The translations under genes and the position numbers were made by a program. A stretch of DNA of 64,000 nt from positions 61,355,468 through 61,419,467 of the forward strand of contig OX457042.1 in the NCBI GenBank assembly GCA_949752735.1, given 5' to 3'. The notes under the pieces are model-generated. The model ran no database searches. It was not told the origin of the DNA and saw only the letters and a list, made by a program, of their open reading frames with translations. Shown here piece by piece: positions 40,515-49,913 of this stretch. The first letter of the stretch is position 1. Every line of letters starts with the position of its first letter. This DNA is from Lumbricus terrestris. Its lineage: Eukaryota; Annelida; Clitellata; Crassiclitellata; Lumbricidae.

Positions 40515-40607
40515 TTTATATTGGGATTTTTTGTCTTTAAGTCGAGATGCATATTCCATTTATCAGTTATTTTATATACATAAGAGAAAAAAAATATTTT
40601 GATCGAG
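40515..40607. promoter_or_regulatory. Polymerase leader and TATA-like sequence
   Basis: Between the polymerase start and the right TIR. On the minus strand it carries TATATAAAATAACTG (around 40570) and AATATAAAATGG at the chosen start. Only about 90 bp, so the TIR is likely part of the polymerase promoter. Confidence 0.4.
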
Positions 40608-40983
40608 TGACTCATCATCGAAACTACCGTGAATCCCCCGCATGATGAGTCATAGGCGCGTGCTGGGGTGGATTGGGTGGTTGGCAAATTTTTGATGAGA
40701 CAGCATATTTTTTGAACCATGGTTATGGGTAGTTTTGGAAAAGTTGGGAAAAGTTGGGAAAAGTTGGGAAAAGTTGGGAAAAGTTTAACCATGGTTTGGG
40801 TTGATTGGTAAAAGTTTAACCATGGTTATGGGTCGGTACATTTTTGAAGCATGGTTATGGATGGTTATATTTTTAAACCATGGTTATGGATGTTTATATT
40901 TTTAAACCATGGTTATGGATGGTTTGGAAAAGTTTAACCATGATTGTGGTCAAATGTCCCAGAATAGTCTTAATCTATCTACT
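40608..40983 (-). repeat. Polinton right terminal inverted repeat
   Basis: Reverse complement of the left TIR with internal length changes. Read inward it starts AGTAGATAGATTAAGACTAT. It has fewer CCATAACCATGG units and an expanded run of GGGAAAAGTTG (about 40737-40790), and keeps two TGACTCATCAT motifs. Ends at 40983 before GAGATA. Confidence 0.92.
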
Positions 40984-40989
40984 GAGATA
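40984..40989. repeat. Polinton target-site duplication, right copy
   Basis: GAGATA, identical to 23557-23562. Confidence 0.85.
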
Positions 40990-41165
40990 AATAGGAACAA
41001 AACAGACTAAAAATTAAAATGCGTTCATTTTCATTTCGATTTCTTTCTATGTGATGAAATCTGGAGCAAAACCATAATGCGCATTTATTGATATTTCCAG
41101 TAATACTGTATCTGTGATGAGATAACTTAGATAAGCATTTAGTTTTTTGGTTACAATATTTCCAG

Positions 41166-41323
41166 GTCCAATGACCCAACAGTTTGCTTCCAATAGTTTT
41201 TCGTCTTATGCGGATATCGACGTCGGTGACAGTTTCAAAGAGTCAAACTCCTCAGTTTGGGATGTCGACTGGGAGTTCGTTTATAACAGCGTGCTTTCTA
41301 ACATGAAGGAAATGACGCTTGAG
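41166..41323 (+). CDS. DEG/ENaC channel, exon 2
   Basis: Acceptor TATTTCCAG, donor GAG/GTAAGT. Phase fits exon 1 exactly (G + GT = Gly), giving GPMTQQFASNSFSSYADIDV then SSVWDVDWEFVYNSVLS. Part of the variable extracellular region (finger/palm) after TM1. It lies only ~180 bp beyond the Polinton, so intron 1 is now about 18 kb, but only ~570 bp without the element. Confidence 0.75.
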
Positions 41324-41622
41324 GTAAGTCCACAGAAGAAACTACTAAAATATTATATGTAGCATCAATTTATGTTGGGACAGGTTAAACGAGGAACATT
41401 TTAAAATAAACAACATAATCGGAGTCATGATACCATTAGACCTTTCATAAGTTCATCTAACCCATTTACGTAAGTTGCGTTCAATGTGTAGTGCATGATA
41501 CAATATGCATGCAGGAATTGTCTGCGAAAAATTTGGAATAAAAAGTAAAGAATAGAGTTTGTTTTGTCCATTCTATTGACTAATAAATTGAAATTGATTT
41601 CGAGTAGATAACGTTATTTCAG

Positions 41623-41710
41623 TGCTTGTTCGAGAATCTGCCTTGCAATTCAAGTAACGACAGAAAAACGACATTGACTGATGCAGTATATTGTCTGTCA
41701 TTCAACCCAG
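41623..41710 (+). CDS. DEG/ENaC channel, exon 3
   Basis: Acceptor CGTTATTTCAG, donor CCAG/GTGAGG. Encodes CLFENLPCNSSNDRKTTLTD then AVYCLSFNP, matching the family pattern 'C.f....C......(t..)G.CytFN' in the extracellular domain, here with Ala-Val before the Tyr-Cys. Starts in phase 0 as exon 2 leaves it, and leaves one base. Confidence 0.78.
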
Positions 41711-42297
41711 GTGAGGATAAAACAACTGGGTAAGCTATAAAAGCTGATATATTATGTATTTTGCCTTTTAAAGTTGTGTGTGTGTGCGTGTGGGTGTGAA
41801 ATTAAAAATGCCCGCATCTTCTAAGGTGGACTGTTACAGTGTTAAGGCTGACAGGAAAGTATCGGAATCTTATATTAATTCTTTACAGTCAGAAGTAGGC
41901 CTACAAACACCGAATAGCAATACTTCCTGCGTGTGTATGGCTTTCTGATTATTGTTATTTTAAAACCGAATTTCTAGAAGACTTTCTTTTGTTTAACAAC
42001 GTCGGACGAGGTATTATTAAAAAAAAATTATTTTTAAAAAATTAAAATTATTATTATTTTTTATGTTTTTTATTATTAAGTCATTGTCTAATGTTGTCGA
42101 TTTAGGTTTAATAATCAACATTTCCTGTTTTTACAAACTGACAATAATTGCGATCTTAATGATAACTGTTTGTATGTCCTTTAAGTTAAACGACTCGGAA
42201 TTATTAGTACTGAAGATGATAACATGTTTTCTAATCTCTGATTCTTTTGCAAAGCTTTAGAAGTTAGAACTGTATTTGGTGTAAATTTAAGCTTCAG

Positions 42298-42404
42298 CGA
42301 ATTACGTGACGACTCAACCTGGAGCCAACAACGGACTTCGTCTTGTGCTATGGGTCAATCAATCTGATTCCTTCGCTGTAATGTCTCCAGGTGTTGGATT
42401 CAAG
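42298..42404 (+). CDS. DEG/ENaC channel, exon 4
   Basis: Acceptor AAGCTTCAG, donor CAAG/GTAAAC, phase fits exon 3. Encodes YVTTQPGANNGLRLVLWVNQ then SDSFAVMSPGVGFK. This is the family's 'pG...GL.l.l...........G..v' block that precedes the thumb domain. No later exons (thumb cysteines, TM2) were found in the window before the next gene; they may be beyond the nested transposons, unrecognised, or lost. Confidence 0.8.
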
Positions 42405-42489
42405 GTAAACCAACGCCATTCTTCCTCTCCATCTAATCTATTTTTGTTCCGCGACAAATCGCTGCTATTTTTGTGATGTAGCTCAATAA

Positions 42490-42565
42490 TGTAGGCTTTA
42501 GCTTCTGAGCCAAAGATGAGGTGTCAATTGACACCTCATCTTTGGCTCAGAAGCTAAAGCCTACA
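42490..42565. repeat. Perfect 38-bp palindrome without spacer
   Basis: 76 bp reading identically on both strands, centred on GGTGTCAATTGACACC. It lies just after DEG/ENaC exon 4. No gene or transposon explains it. Confidence 0.9.
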
Positions 42566-43854
42566 ATTATTGTGATTTCGGTTGCAAATGGACCTGAATG
42601 TCTTAACCCATTAGTGCCTTCTACAAATTAATGATCTGTGCAGAAACTTATTTACTGGTGATTGCATCGCCCTTGCTATAGGCTACGTCGCTTAAATATA
42701 GCCTAATCTTCTGATAGAAGTAAGATCGCCTTCTGCCGGTGTGGCATGAAATAATGTCCGTCATGAAATAATGTCCGGAGAGCGTTGTCATTGGTTCATG
42801 TGACCGATGACATCAGATAGCAACTGTCAAACAAAGGTAATTATAGAACCGTAAGATCTTGTCCGGGAAAGACATAAAATAGCCTACCAAAGATAATAAT
42901 AATTCCAGCGCCTCTGTCCATTTATATTTAGAACTTGTTATTAACAGTAGCCACATATCGTTTCCGTTAAAGACCTCAAATACCAAAGGTAATGATTCCA
43001 ACGTCCCATAAAAATTGGGAGCTTTAATTACAAGAAATAGGGTAAAATAAATTATTAGCCTAATCGCATAGGATTGGCCATAGTTAATCGATGTTTGTAT
43101 CAGTTTATAGCAAAAGCCTGGAGCATCATCGGCAATTTTAATCATGTAGGCTGCTCCGAGGCTTGTTTACACCTAGGGGAGAGTGCTACAAGACGCCTAG
43201 GGCGGGTAAGATGCCCACCCCCTTTAAAACGGTTGAAAAGATACATATTCGTGTTTTAGTTGTCTCATTGCATGAAGCGACATCTTGTGAACCATCCATA
43301 ACAGTAATGTTTCAGTATTCAATATATTGACGCGATAAATCAATGTTCTAAATTTTCACCAATTTTGAGTAAGTACACATTTATGAATCTTCCTAATTTT
43401 CTCTTTAACCGTATGCAGTACCAATTCGCGCATTTCAACGTTTATTCTGTGCTCACTTGCAGTTGTTTTAATGGTTTTACATAAATCTTAAACATTAATC
43501 TCGTTAAATAAAATGGCGTCAGTAAATTACAAGATGCCCATGGTTATCTTGAATACATTGGGTAGCATAGAGATTACAAGAAGCCCATGGGCGTCTTGAG
43601 TGTATAGGAAACCTAGAGATTACAAGTATACCCCGCAGTCGATCGAGTCGGGGGCTACGATCGACTTGGCTCGGCCGACGATCGACTCGATCGACTTCGT
43701 CGACTCGCCGACGTCTCGACAACTCGATCGACTTGGCTCGGCCGACGATCGACTCGATCGACTTCGTCGACTTGGCCTAGTTTTGTCTATTGCTCACCAT
43801 CTGCAGTTATATGATCTTAAAATGAAATTATACGATAGTAGATCTGTGTCATAA

Positions 43855-44810
43855 ATCTGTGTGACGTAACAATATGCCTAATTTCGTATTCTCAGCGAAT
43901 TAATAGATTTGCATTGTGATCGCAGTGACGTCACAATATGCCTCGTTTTAGAATGAAATCTCTATGATTACTACGGTAGATCTGTGTAATAATAGAAGTT
44001 AGTCACAATAGACCTAGTTTATACTCTCAAAATGTACTTCTATAATAACAGATCATTATCATAATCGAAGTTAGCCTCAATAGGCCTATGTCATTCTCAA
44101 AATGAACTTCTTTAATAGTAAGACCTACTATATCATGATCGAAGTGACGTCACAATGGGCCTAGTTTTATACTCAAACTGAACGTTTAATAATAGATTTA
44201 TATCATAATCAGAGCAATGTTGGGTTTAAACAGTCCCCGTTTTCCCATTATGCAAATGAAATAATATGACAGCACATCTGTATCATAATCGAAATGACGC
44301 CACAATAGACCTAATTTCGTTTTCTCAGTGAACTTATTTAATAGCAGAATTGCATTATAATAGAAGTGACGTCATAAAAGGCCCCGTTTTATATTCGAAA
44401 AATGAACATAGTATATATTGGTAGATCTGTATAGTAATCGAAGGGACGTTACAATGGACCGTGTATTCTCAATATGCACTTCTATAATAGTACATTTGTC
44501 TCATAATCGAAGTTACGTCACAATAGGCGCTGTTTTTTAAATTCTCGATGTGAACTTATAATACAATAGTAACAATAGGCATAGGCCTAGTTCTGTATTC
44601 TCAACAATGATGAAATAATATGACAGCAGATCTGTGTCCTGATCGAAGTGACGTCACAATAGGCCCAATTTTATTTTCTCAGTGAACCTATTTAATTGTA
44701 GAATTGTATCATAATCGAAGTGACGTCATTAAAGGTCCTGTTTTATATTCTCAAAATTAACATCTACATGGCTTGCATATACAGGCATATAATAGTAGAT
44801 CTGTAACATG
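43855..44810. repeat. Degenerate tandem array with CRE-like TGACGTCA cores
   Basis: About 12 diverged copies of a 65-90-bp unit. The consensus contains GATCTGTATCATAATCGAAG, then TGACGTCACAATAGGCCTAG and a TATTCTCAAAATGAACTTCT block. At least five copies have an intact or near-intact palindromic TGACGTCA, the CREB/ATF site; others have lost it. Not coding. Confidence 0.85.
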
Positions 44811-44844
44811 CTCATTCAGGAGTGGATACAAGGAAGGGGGCAAT

Positions 44845-45303
44845 CCGGTGACACGAAACGGAGTATCCACCCCTGAAAGCTCTCCGGGGGGATGAATTAA
44901 TATATCCCCTCGGATGAAATTAACCGGTCTATACTATCCGGGGGGATAAACTATTCTAACCCCTTTTTGAAAAATGCGCATAATAAAAAAAATTATGCTG
45001 TAATAAAAATTTAAAGAGAATCTAATTGTTTTTAGTGTCCTAAGCGATGCTCAGATAAAGGCAACTCGAATTTATTTAGTGACTCTGAGTGTTCTTATGT
45101 GTTTTAAATGTTTTAAGTGCTCTAAAAACAGGGCAAAACAAATTATCTAGTAGAAATAAACATGCCGGTTAGTGTCATTGTTCAAAACAAAGCAGATAAA
45201 AATTAATTTGCAAAGCAAAATACACGCGGAAGCGGTTTTTTCGCCTTTTTTTAGTTTGGGGGGATACAATTAATATGGGGGATACTCTATTTCGTGACAC
45301 CGG
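44845..45303. mobile_element. Small nested inverted-repeat element (related to the MITE at 117-253)
   Basis: Left CCGGTGACACGAAACGGAGT and right ACTCTATTTCGTGACACCGG are inverted. Internal GGGGGGAT(A/G) motifs flank a short AT-rich centre. The same terminal sequence as at 117-253, so one repeat family. Confidence 0.65.
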
Positions 45304-46051
45304 CCATGACTCACCCAATTCAGAGATATGACGTGGTCCATAAGGTATCAAGAAGCTGTAAATCAACGCAACTGGAACAGGAAGGTGAGAGGGAAAGTAG
45401 GCCTAGCACATGACTAAAAAAGTCATCAGATTTTAAATAACCGGAGTCGCCACGAGTTTTTAGAAATGTTTTGGGTGAAAGACTAAAAAAGATTCTTTCA
45501 GCGAAAGACCAACGAAAATTTTATCGGCGCAAGATCACAAATTTTGTCCACCTCTTCCGAAATTGCTGTATCCGCCCCTGTATTCGTTCAACTCAAATCG
45601 AAAACGTACGTCTATTGTCAACTTTCACAGTTCCACTAACACGAAATCGCCAGCTGCCAAAAGGTTCGTTAGCTGAACTTGTGTGCAAAAACTGAATTAC
45701 GTCATTTTATCATCTATAGGTCGCTTTGAAACTTCAAGAAATAGCAGGCCTAGGTTAAATATTTCTAAGTCAAGTCGAGTAGATGAAACAACGATCGACT
45801 CGACTTAGCAAGACTCACGATCGACTAGACTTGCAAGTCGACGATTCTTCGATCGACTCGACTTGGCAAGACTCACGATCGACTCGACTTGCATGTCGAT
45901 CGAGTCGACGATTTTTCGATCGACTCGACTTGGCCGAGTTATGATCGACTCGATCGATCGACTCGATCGACTGCGGGGTATAATTACAAGACGCCCATGA
46001 GCGTCTTTGATACTACGAGCAAATGGCCAAAAATCGGTACCCACTATGACA

Positions 46052-46231
46052 CCACCTTTTACTCATAAAAATACGGGCCCATATGCAAATTTATCGGTGT
46101 TTATTGAATCTATTTCACCCTTGCCCAAAACTTCAGTGAAATGGAAAGAATGCAGGAAGTGTAAATGTTGGTGTCATGAAGAACGTACAGACAAAAAGAC
46201 ATCCCAAGAATTCGTGTGTGACTTTTGTCAC
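46052..46231 (+). pseudogene. Pogo/Tigger-type transposase C-terminal remnant
   Basis: The frame encodes TPPFTHKNTGPYANLSVFIE, SISPLPK and a cysteine cluster KWKECRKCKCWCHEERT ... EFVCDFCH before the stop. A 'W.EC..C..W.HE.C.....F.CD.C' end is seen in many DDE-type pogo/jerky-like transposases of invertebrates. Only this tail remains; the DDE core is gone. Confidence 0.5.
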
Positions 46232-46659
46232 TAGTCTGTGAAAATGACAATATAATGACTTACAACATGAAATTGGGATTTTGCTTCTTGAGTTTTGAAT
46301 TGCTTTGTATCTTTAGGACCTTTTAGTCCTCGTTCAGTTTGTTTTCTCTCACATGCAGTTTTTGCTTTAGTCTAAAAATGCATGATCGTTTTAGTCAATT
46401 TCCATTGCTCCAAGATGCCCATCCTATGGGCGTCTTGTAGTATAGGGTTCCTAAGACGCCCAGTTTGGAGGGGTCTACTTTTTAAAATTTACACAATAAT
46501 TATTGGTCTTATTGAATAAAGTTCTATAGTTGTTGTCATTGCTTCATTAATGATCACTCTTTGCATTGGGGTCAAATATGTTCTTCTCTTGGAATACATA
46601 CCGAAGAAAAGCACAATTTTCCTTAGCATGGGCGTCTTGGAGCACTCTCCCCTATTGTT

Positions 46660-47480
46660 AAAAGACCGTACGATCAGCGTTCGCGACCACATGACTTTGA
46701 ACTGCGAAGAAAAGATTACTTTAATTTCATCTCTCGATTACTTTTTAAGACTGTTCGCACTGTTATTTTAGTCCATTTCTTTTCTTTTTCTCTTCATCTA
46801 ATAATTTTTCAATTTTCTTGAAATAAACGAGGTATATAGCCTATCATACATGATAATTCAAACGATGAAATATGCAATGCGAAAGGAAACACGAATGCTA
46901 TTTACTTGCGTTTAATTAACCAAAACGTACACTCGATCTGACTCTTCCATAATAATCACTGAATTATCTAGCCACGTGCTTCTCACATAACACTGCTATA
47001 CGCAACCTACACATACTAAAACATTTGTAGCAATAATTTTTATGTAGGCCTATTGCGAGTTCTAACTCAGGTTCACTGTAGGCTTACAATGGCTACCATT
47101 AAGCAATCTGATCGGCTCTTGAAGAGCAAGTTAAAAGCTGTCATGTAGTAACACCAATCAAATAATTTCTTTTTCATAAGCTTATATGTAATAGTGGTAG
47201 CAAGTGTTTTAAGAACTTCGACTGCTAAGGTAACAATTCTGTCAATTGAGATTTGAGAGGCAGTATAAAATGGAACATTAATACTAACCATGTTGTGATA
47301 AATTAACTGAGTGTAAACCAACGTTTTGAATAAATTGTGCTATATACAAAATAAATATACAATAATGACAGCTACGTACAAAGTGCATCGCCTTACTAAT
47401 TATATGCAATTGCTGTATAAACCTCTAGTGGAGCTGTTGAGCGCACAAGCATAAGGTTACGGCAAAAGAAAAGCTAACCG
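46660..47480. other. No supported gene
   Basis: AT-rich DNA after the Tc1/pogo-like element. Short frames on the minus strand (for example 47073-47321) show no domain. Confidence 0.4.
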
Positions 47481-47499
47481 TAGTCACGTCAGTGTCCAG

Positions 47500-48180
47500 A
47501 GAATGACCAGAGCAAAAATAATGATAACTAATTTATGGTGTCACGACAACTGGTCTACAGACAACTCCTAAAAGGACAAGTGGTCTCAAAACAATTCGTC
47601 TAACGACAAATGGTCTACAGACAACTGGTCTAGCGTTTGAGAAATGGAAGCTGGATGAAAAGTTTTTTTACAGGTCAAATGGACGTTTGATTTATGAAGA
47701 AACGCAAGAGAAATGAAATCTGGATAAAGATTCTTTCACAAGTGAAATGGAAGGTGGATTGACGAAAATAACGCATGAGAAATAAAAGCTGGATGAAGGT
47801 ATTTCTAGATCTGAAATAGAAGCTGGATTGACGAAAATAACGAACGAGAAATAGAAGGTATTTTTATATCTTAAGTAGAAGCTGGATGCATGTTGAAGTA
47901 GGGTTCTGCAGACAAAATCGAAGTTTTTTCCCAAACGGCCTCGATTATCACAAATTAAGGGAATGTTTATGCTAGCTTTAGCATATTCTAAATTATTCAC
48001 CAGTGTGTGGGTTTTAGCGTTGGTTGCGTACAAGTTGGATGGGTGAAAATGAATATAATACTTACTTACACCATAGAACATTTTGCCTACATGGAGTCAG
48101 AATTGATAGAAGCATTCAGGCGAAAGTAGAAGGCGGATTGATAAAAAAGTAATGCTGCATGGGGCTAATAATTTAGAAAG
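47500..48180. repeat. Two degenerate tandem arrays
   Basis: At 47540-47635 there are repeats of GACAA(C/A)TGGTCT(A/C)ACGACAA type. At 47640-48160 there are repeats of a ~55-bp unit with GAAATAGAAGCTGGATTGACG and AAAATAACG, related to the interior of the element at 9350-9752. Confidence 0.65.
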
Positions 48181-48369
48181 CCGAATCGATGGATTACTTC
48201 AGATAAACAGAAATATGGAGCAGTGAAATTAGCTTAGGCATTTATGAAGGCCGCAAACCTTTTTCAGAATAAACCAATATTTACATACGCCTCCCCTCAT
48301 ACCCAATTGGCCTGTTGTACGATGGGAATTTCTATCTAAAAATATAAATAGGGCCATCGCAAAGCCAAT

Positions 48370-49360
48370 CAGGGGCTTCTATCTCTATACATGGCGGGCG
48401 CAGCTTGCGCCCAGTGAAAAATAGTGGGGGAATCAGAAGACAGCCAAAATTCACGTCGGTTGGGGAGGGGGAGGTCGGACATGGAGGGCAGCGTTCAATC
48501 TAGGCATCACTAGGAGGAAGATCCCCTCAGAAAATACTTCCCCTTCATATAAATGTGGACAAAATGGTAGGGCTAATAGTTTTTTTTTAGCAAATTGTAT
48601 ACACTTTATACACTTTGAGTTTTTAGTTATAGACTACTATCTGCATTTTTGAATTATATGAACTGCTATAATTAACAGCAATAATATACCATAAGAAAAT
48701 TTTTTTATTACATGACTATAATTATGTTTTTACTATTTTAATAAATAATACAATCATATTTTAAATGAAAAAATAATGTTAATTCAAATACTATTTTGCA
48801 CAACTAAATGGCTTCTCTCCAATGTTATCTTTCAAATTTCAGACAGTCAAATTTGGTCCTTGAACACTTAGTAAAGCAACATCGTTATTACGTGGGCTTA
48901 CAATGTAGGGCCTACGTTGTATTTTATTGTATTGCATTGTGCTCTAAAAATTTATGTAACGCCTCTCGAGTGCATACTGATCAGAGGCGCAAAACATAAT
49001 TATGGCTGCCCAATTTTGGCAGCAATTCCGCCACTGAATTAGTAGAGTAAATTATTTTGCTATTATAAGAGGACAGCTTAAAATGCTGAAATTGCAATGC
49101 GGAAATCACAACAAATTCTTATAGAGCGGGGCACATTCCCTCCCCATACCAGGTCCATTCTCGGCGCTACACATACTGCGGCGATCGTCTGCTGGATGCT
49201 CGTTTGTCCCCCCTCCAAAGTCCAAACAAACCTTCATTCACACACTAGAGGAGGGTATGCGCTAGATTACATTATATTGCATACATAGAGGAAGGCCGGT
49301 CCAAAAAAGGGGGAAGAAGATGGATTGCGCCCGGTTGATTAGGGGGGATAGAAGCCCCTG
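48370..49360. mobile_element. hAT element with perfect 8-bp duplication
   Basis: The ends CAGGGGCTTCTATC and GATAGAAGCCCCTG are inverted. AAGCCAAT lies directly on both sides (48362-48369 and 49361-49368), an exact 8-bp target duplication. 991 bp, AT-rich interior, no transposase frame, so non-autonomous. Confidence 0.9.
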
Positions 49361-49504
49361 AAGCCAATTGCAAGCATTGTGCTTTAAAACAATTATTCCT
49401 CCGTTCTGACCATTGTTTTCTCATTTGTTTATGACAATAATAAATTTTTGGCAAGAATTACTGATATTATATTTAAAGCGGACAATATATCGCGAAATAC
49501 TGCT

Positions 49505-49680
49505 TCGACAAATGGCATAGTACATGTCACGGCGGAGTCGGACACGATTTCATGCCGGACAATATCTCATACATAGGCCGCATGAAATACTGTCTTGACA
49601 ACGAAGTGGGCGGAGCCGTACATTATTTCATGCCGGACATGGTTTCATGCCACACCGGACTCTGTCTCGGTTGTGTCCTC
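49505..49680. repeat. Repeat-derived CATGAAAT/CCGGAC-rich sequence
   Basis: Multiple direct and inverted copies of TTTCATGCCGGACA/TGTCCGGCATGAAA, ending CATGCCACACCGGA. The inverse CCGGTGTGGCATGAAATAAT occurs at about 42736-42780. This is probably the terminal part of a MITE family; full boundaries are not clear. Confidence 0.5.
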
Positions 49681-49913
49681 AAAATACACAATATTCACCA
49701 CCACGTTCATCAGATGGAGTGTAAAACCCGTTTCTAATTTGTCTATTCATAATTGTGCAACTTCCATCCATCGAGAGTTCATCAGTTCAACATCGATTTT
49801 GATCATAATATTGCACTTGATCTTCTACATGTACACTGCATACCGTACCCTAACTAAGTCCATTTTTCTTCATCTACCTGTTCCAGGTGGTTGTGTAACC
49901 AATTACTGTTGGC

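Larger units (their letters stand above)
23563..40983. mobile_element. Polinton/Maverick (adintovirus-like) element, near complete
   Basis: 17.4 kb element bounded by inverted repeats of about 0.4 kb and a 6-bp duplication. It encodes the Polinton hallmark set: retroviral-type integrase with chromodomain, packaging ATPase, adenain-like protease, protein-primed DNA polymerase B, double jelly-roll MCP and penton-like protein, plus PLA2, fibres and accessory genes. Genes lie in three blocks: minus (24.0-25.5 kb), plus (25.5-32.2 kb), minus (32.3-40.5 kb). Most frames are intact, which implies recent arrival. The polymerase is broken by a LINE, and the integrase looks damaged, so this copy probably cannot replicate alone. 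It sits in intron 1 of the DEG/ENaC gene. Confidence 0.97.
43631..45978. mobile_element. Nested element with GATCGACT-rich inverted ends
   Basis: The ends CCCCGCAGTCGATCGAGTCG and CGACTCGATCGACTGCGGGG are inverted, with TATA on both sides (43627-43630, 45979-45982). Subterminal clusters of CGATCGACT/AGTCGATCG (43640-43780 and 45775-45970) have many repeats, typical of transposase-binding arrays. No transposase seen, so non-autonomous. Contains the CRE-like array and a further small element. Confidence 0.7.
43176..46652 (+). mobile_element. Tc1/pogo-like DNA transposon, 3.5 kb
   Basis: The ends GGGGAGAGTGCTACAAGACG and CGTCTTGGAGCACTCTCCCC are inverted and flanked by TA on both sides (43174-43175, 46653-46654). 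Repeated motifs resembling the ends (AGACGCCCA/TGGGCGTCT) occur at about 43530-43595, 45990-46010 and 46408-46455 and may be transposase-binding subterminal sites. A transposase remnant lies at 46052-46231. Another element is nested at 43631-45978. Confidence 0.75.

Noticed and set aside
40515..40559. Upstream start of the polymerase at 40559
   Set aside because: The ATG at 40514 has the ATATAAAATG context shared by other genes of the element; the earlier one does not.
42490..42565. Palindrome as a microRNA hairpin
   Set aside because: A spacerless perfect 38-bp stem lacks the loop and bulges of animal pre-miRNAs.
43519..43854. Arg/Asp-rich and Ser-rich open frames around 43.6 kb
   Set aside because: Produced by the CGATCGACT repeat cluster at the nested transposon end.
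43855..44810. Regular repeats as a CRISPR array or coding repeat
   Set aside because: Units are diverged through their whole length with no constant repeat/unique spacer split, and all frames have stops.
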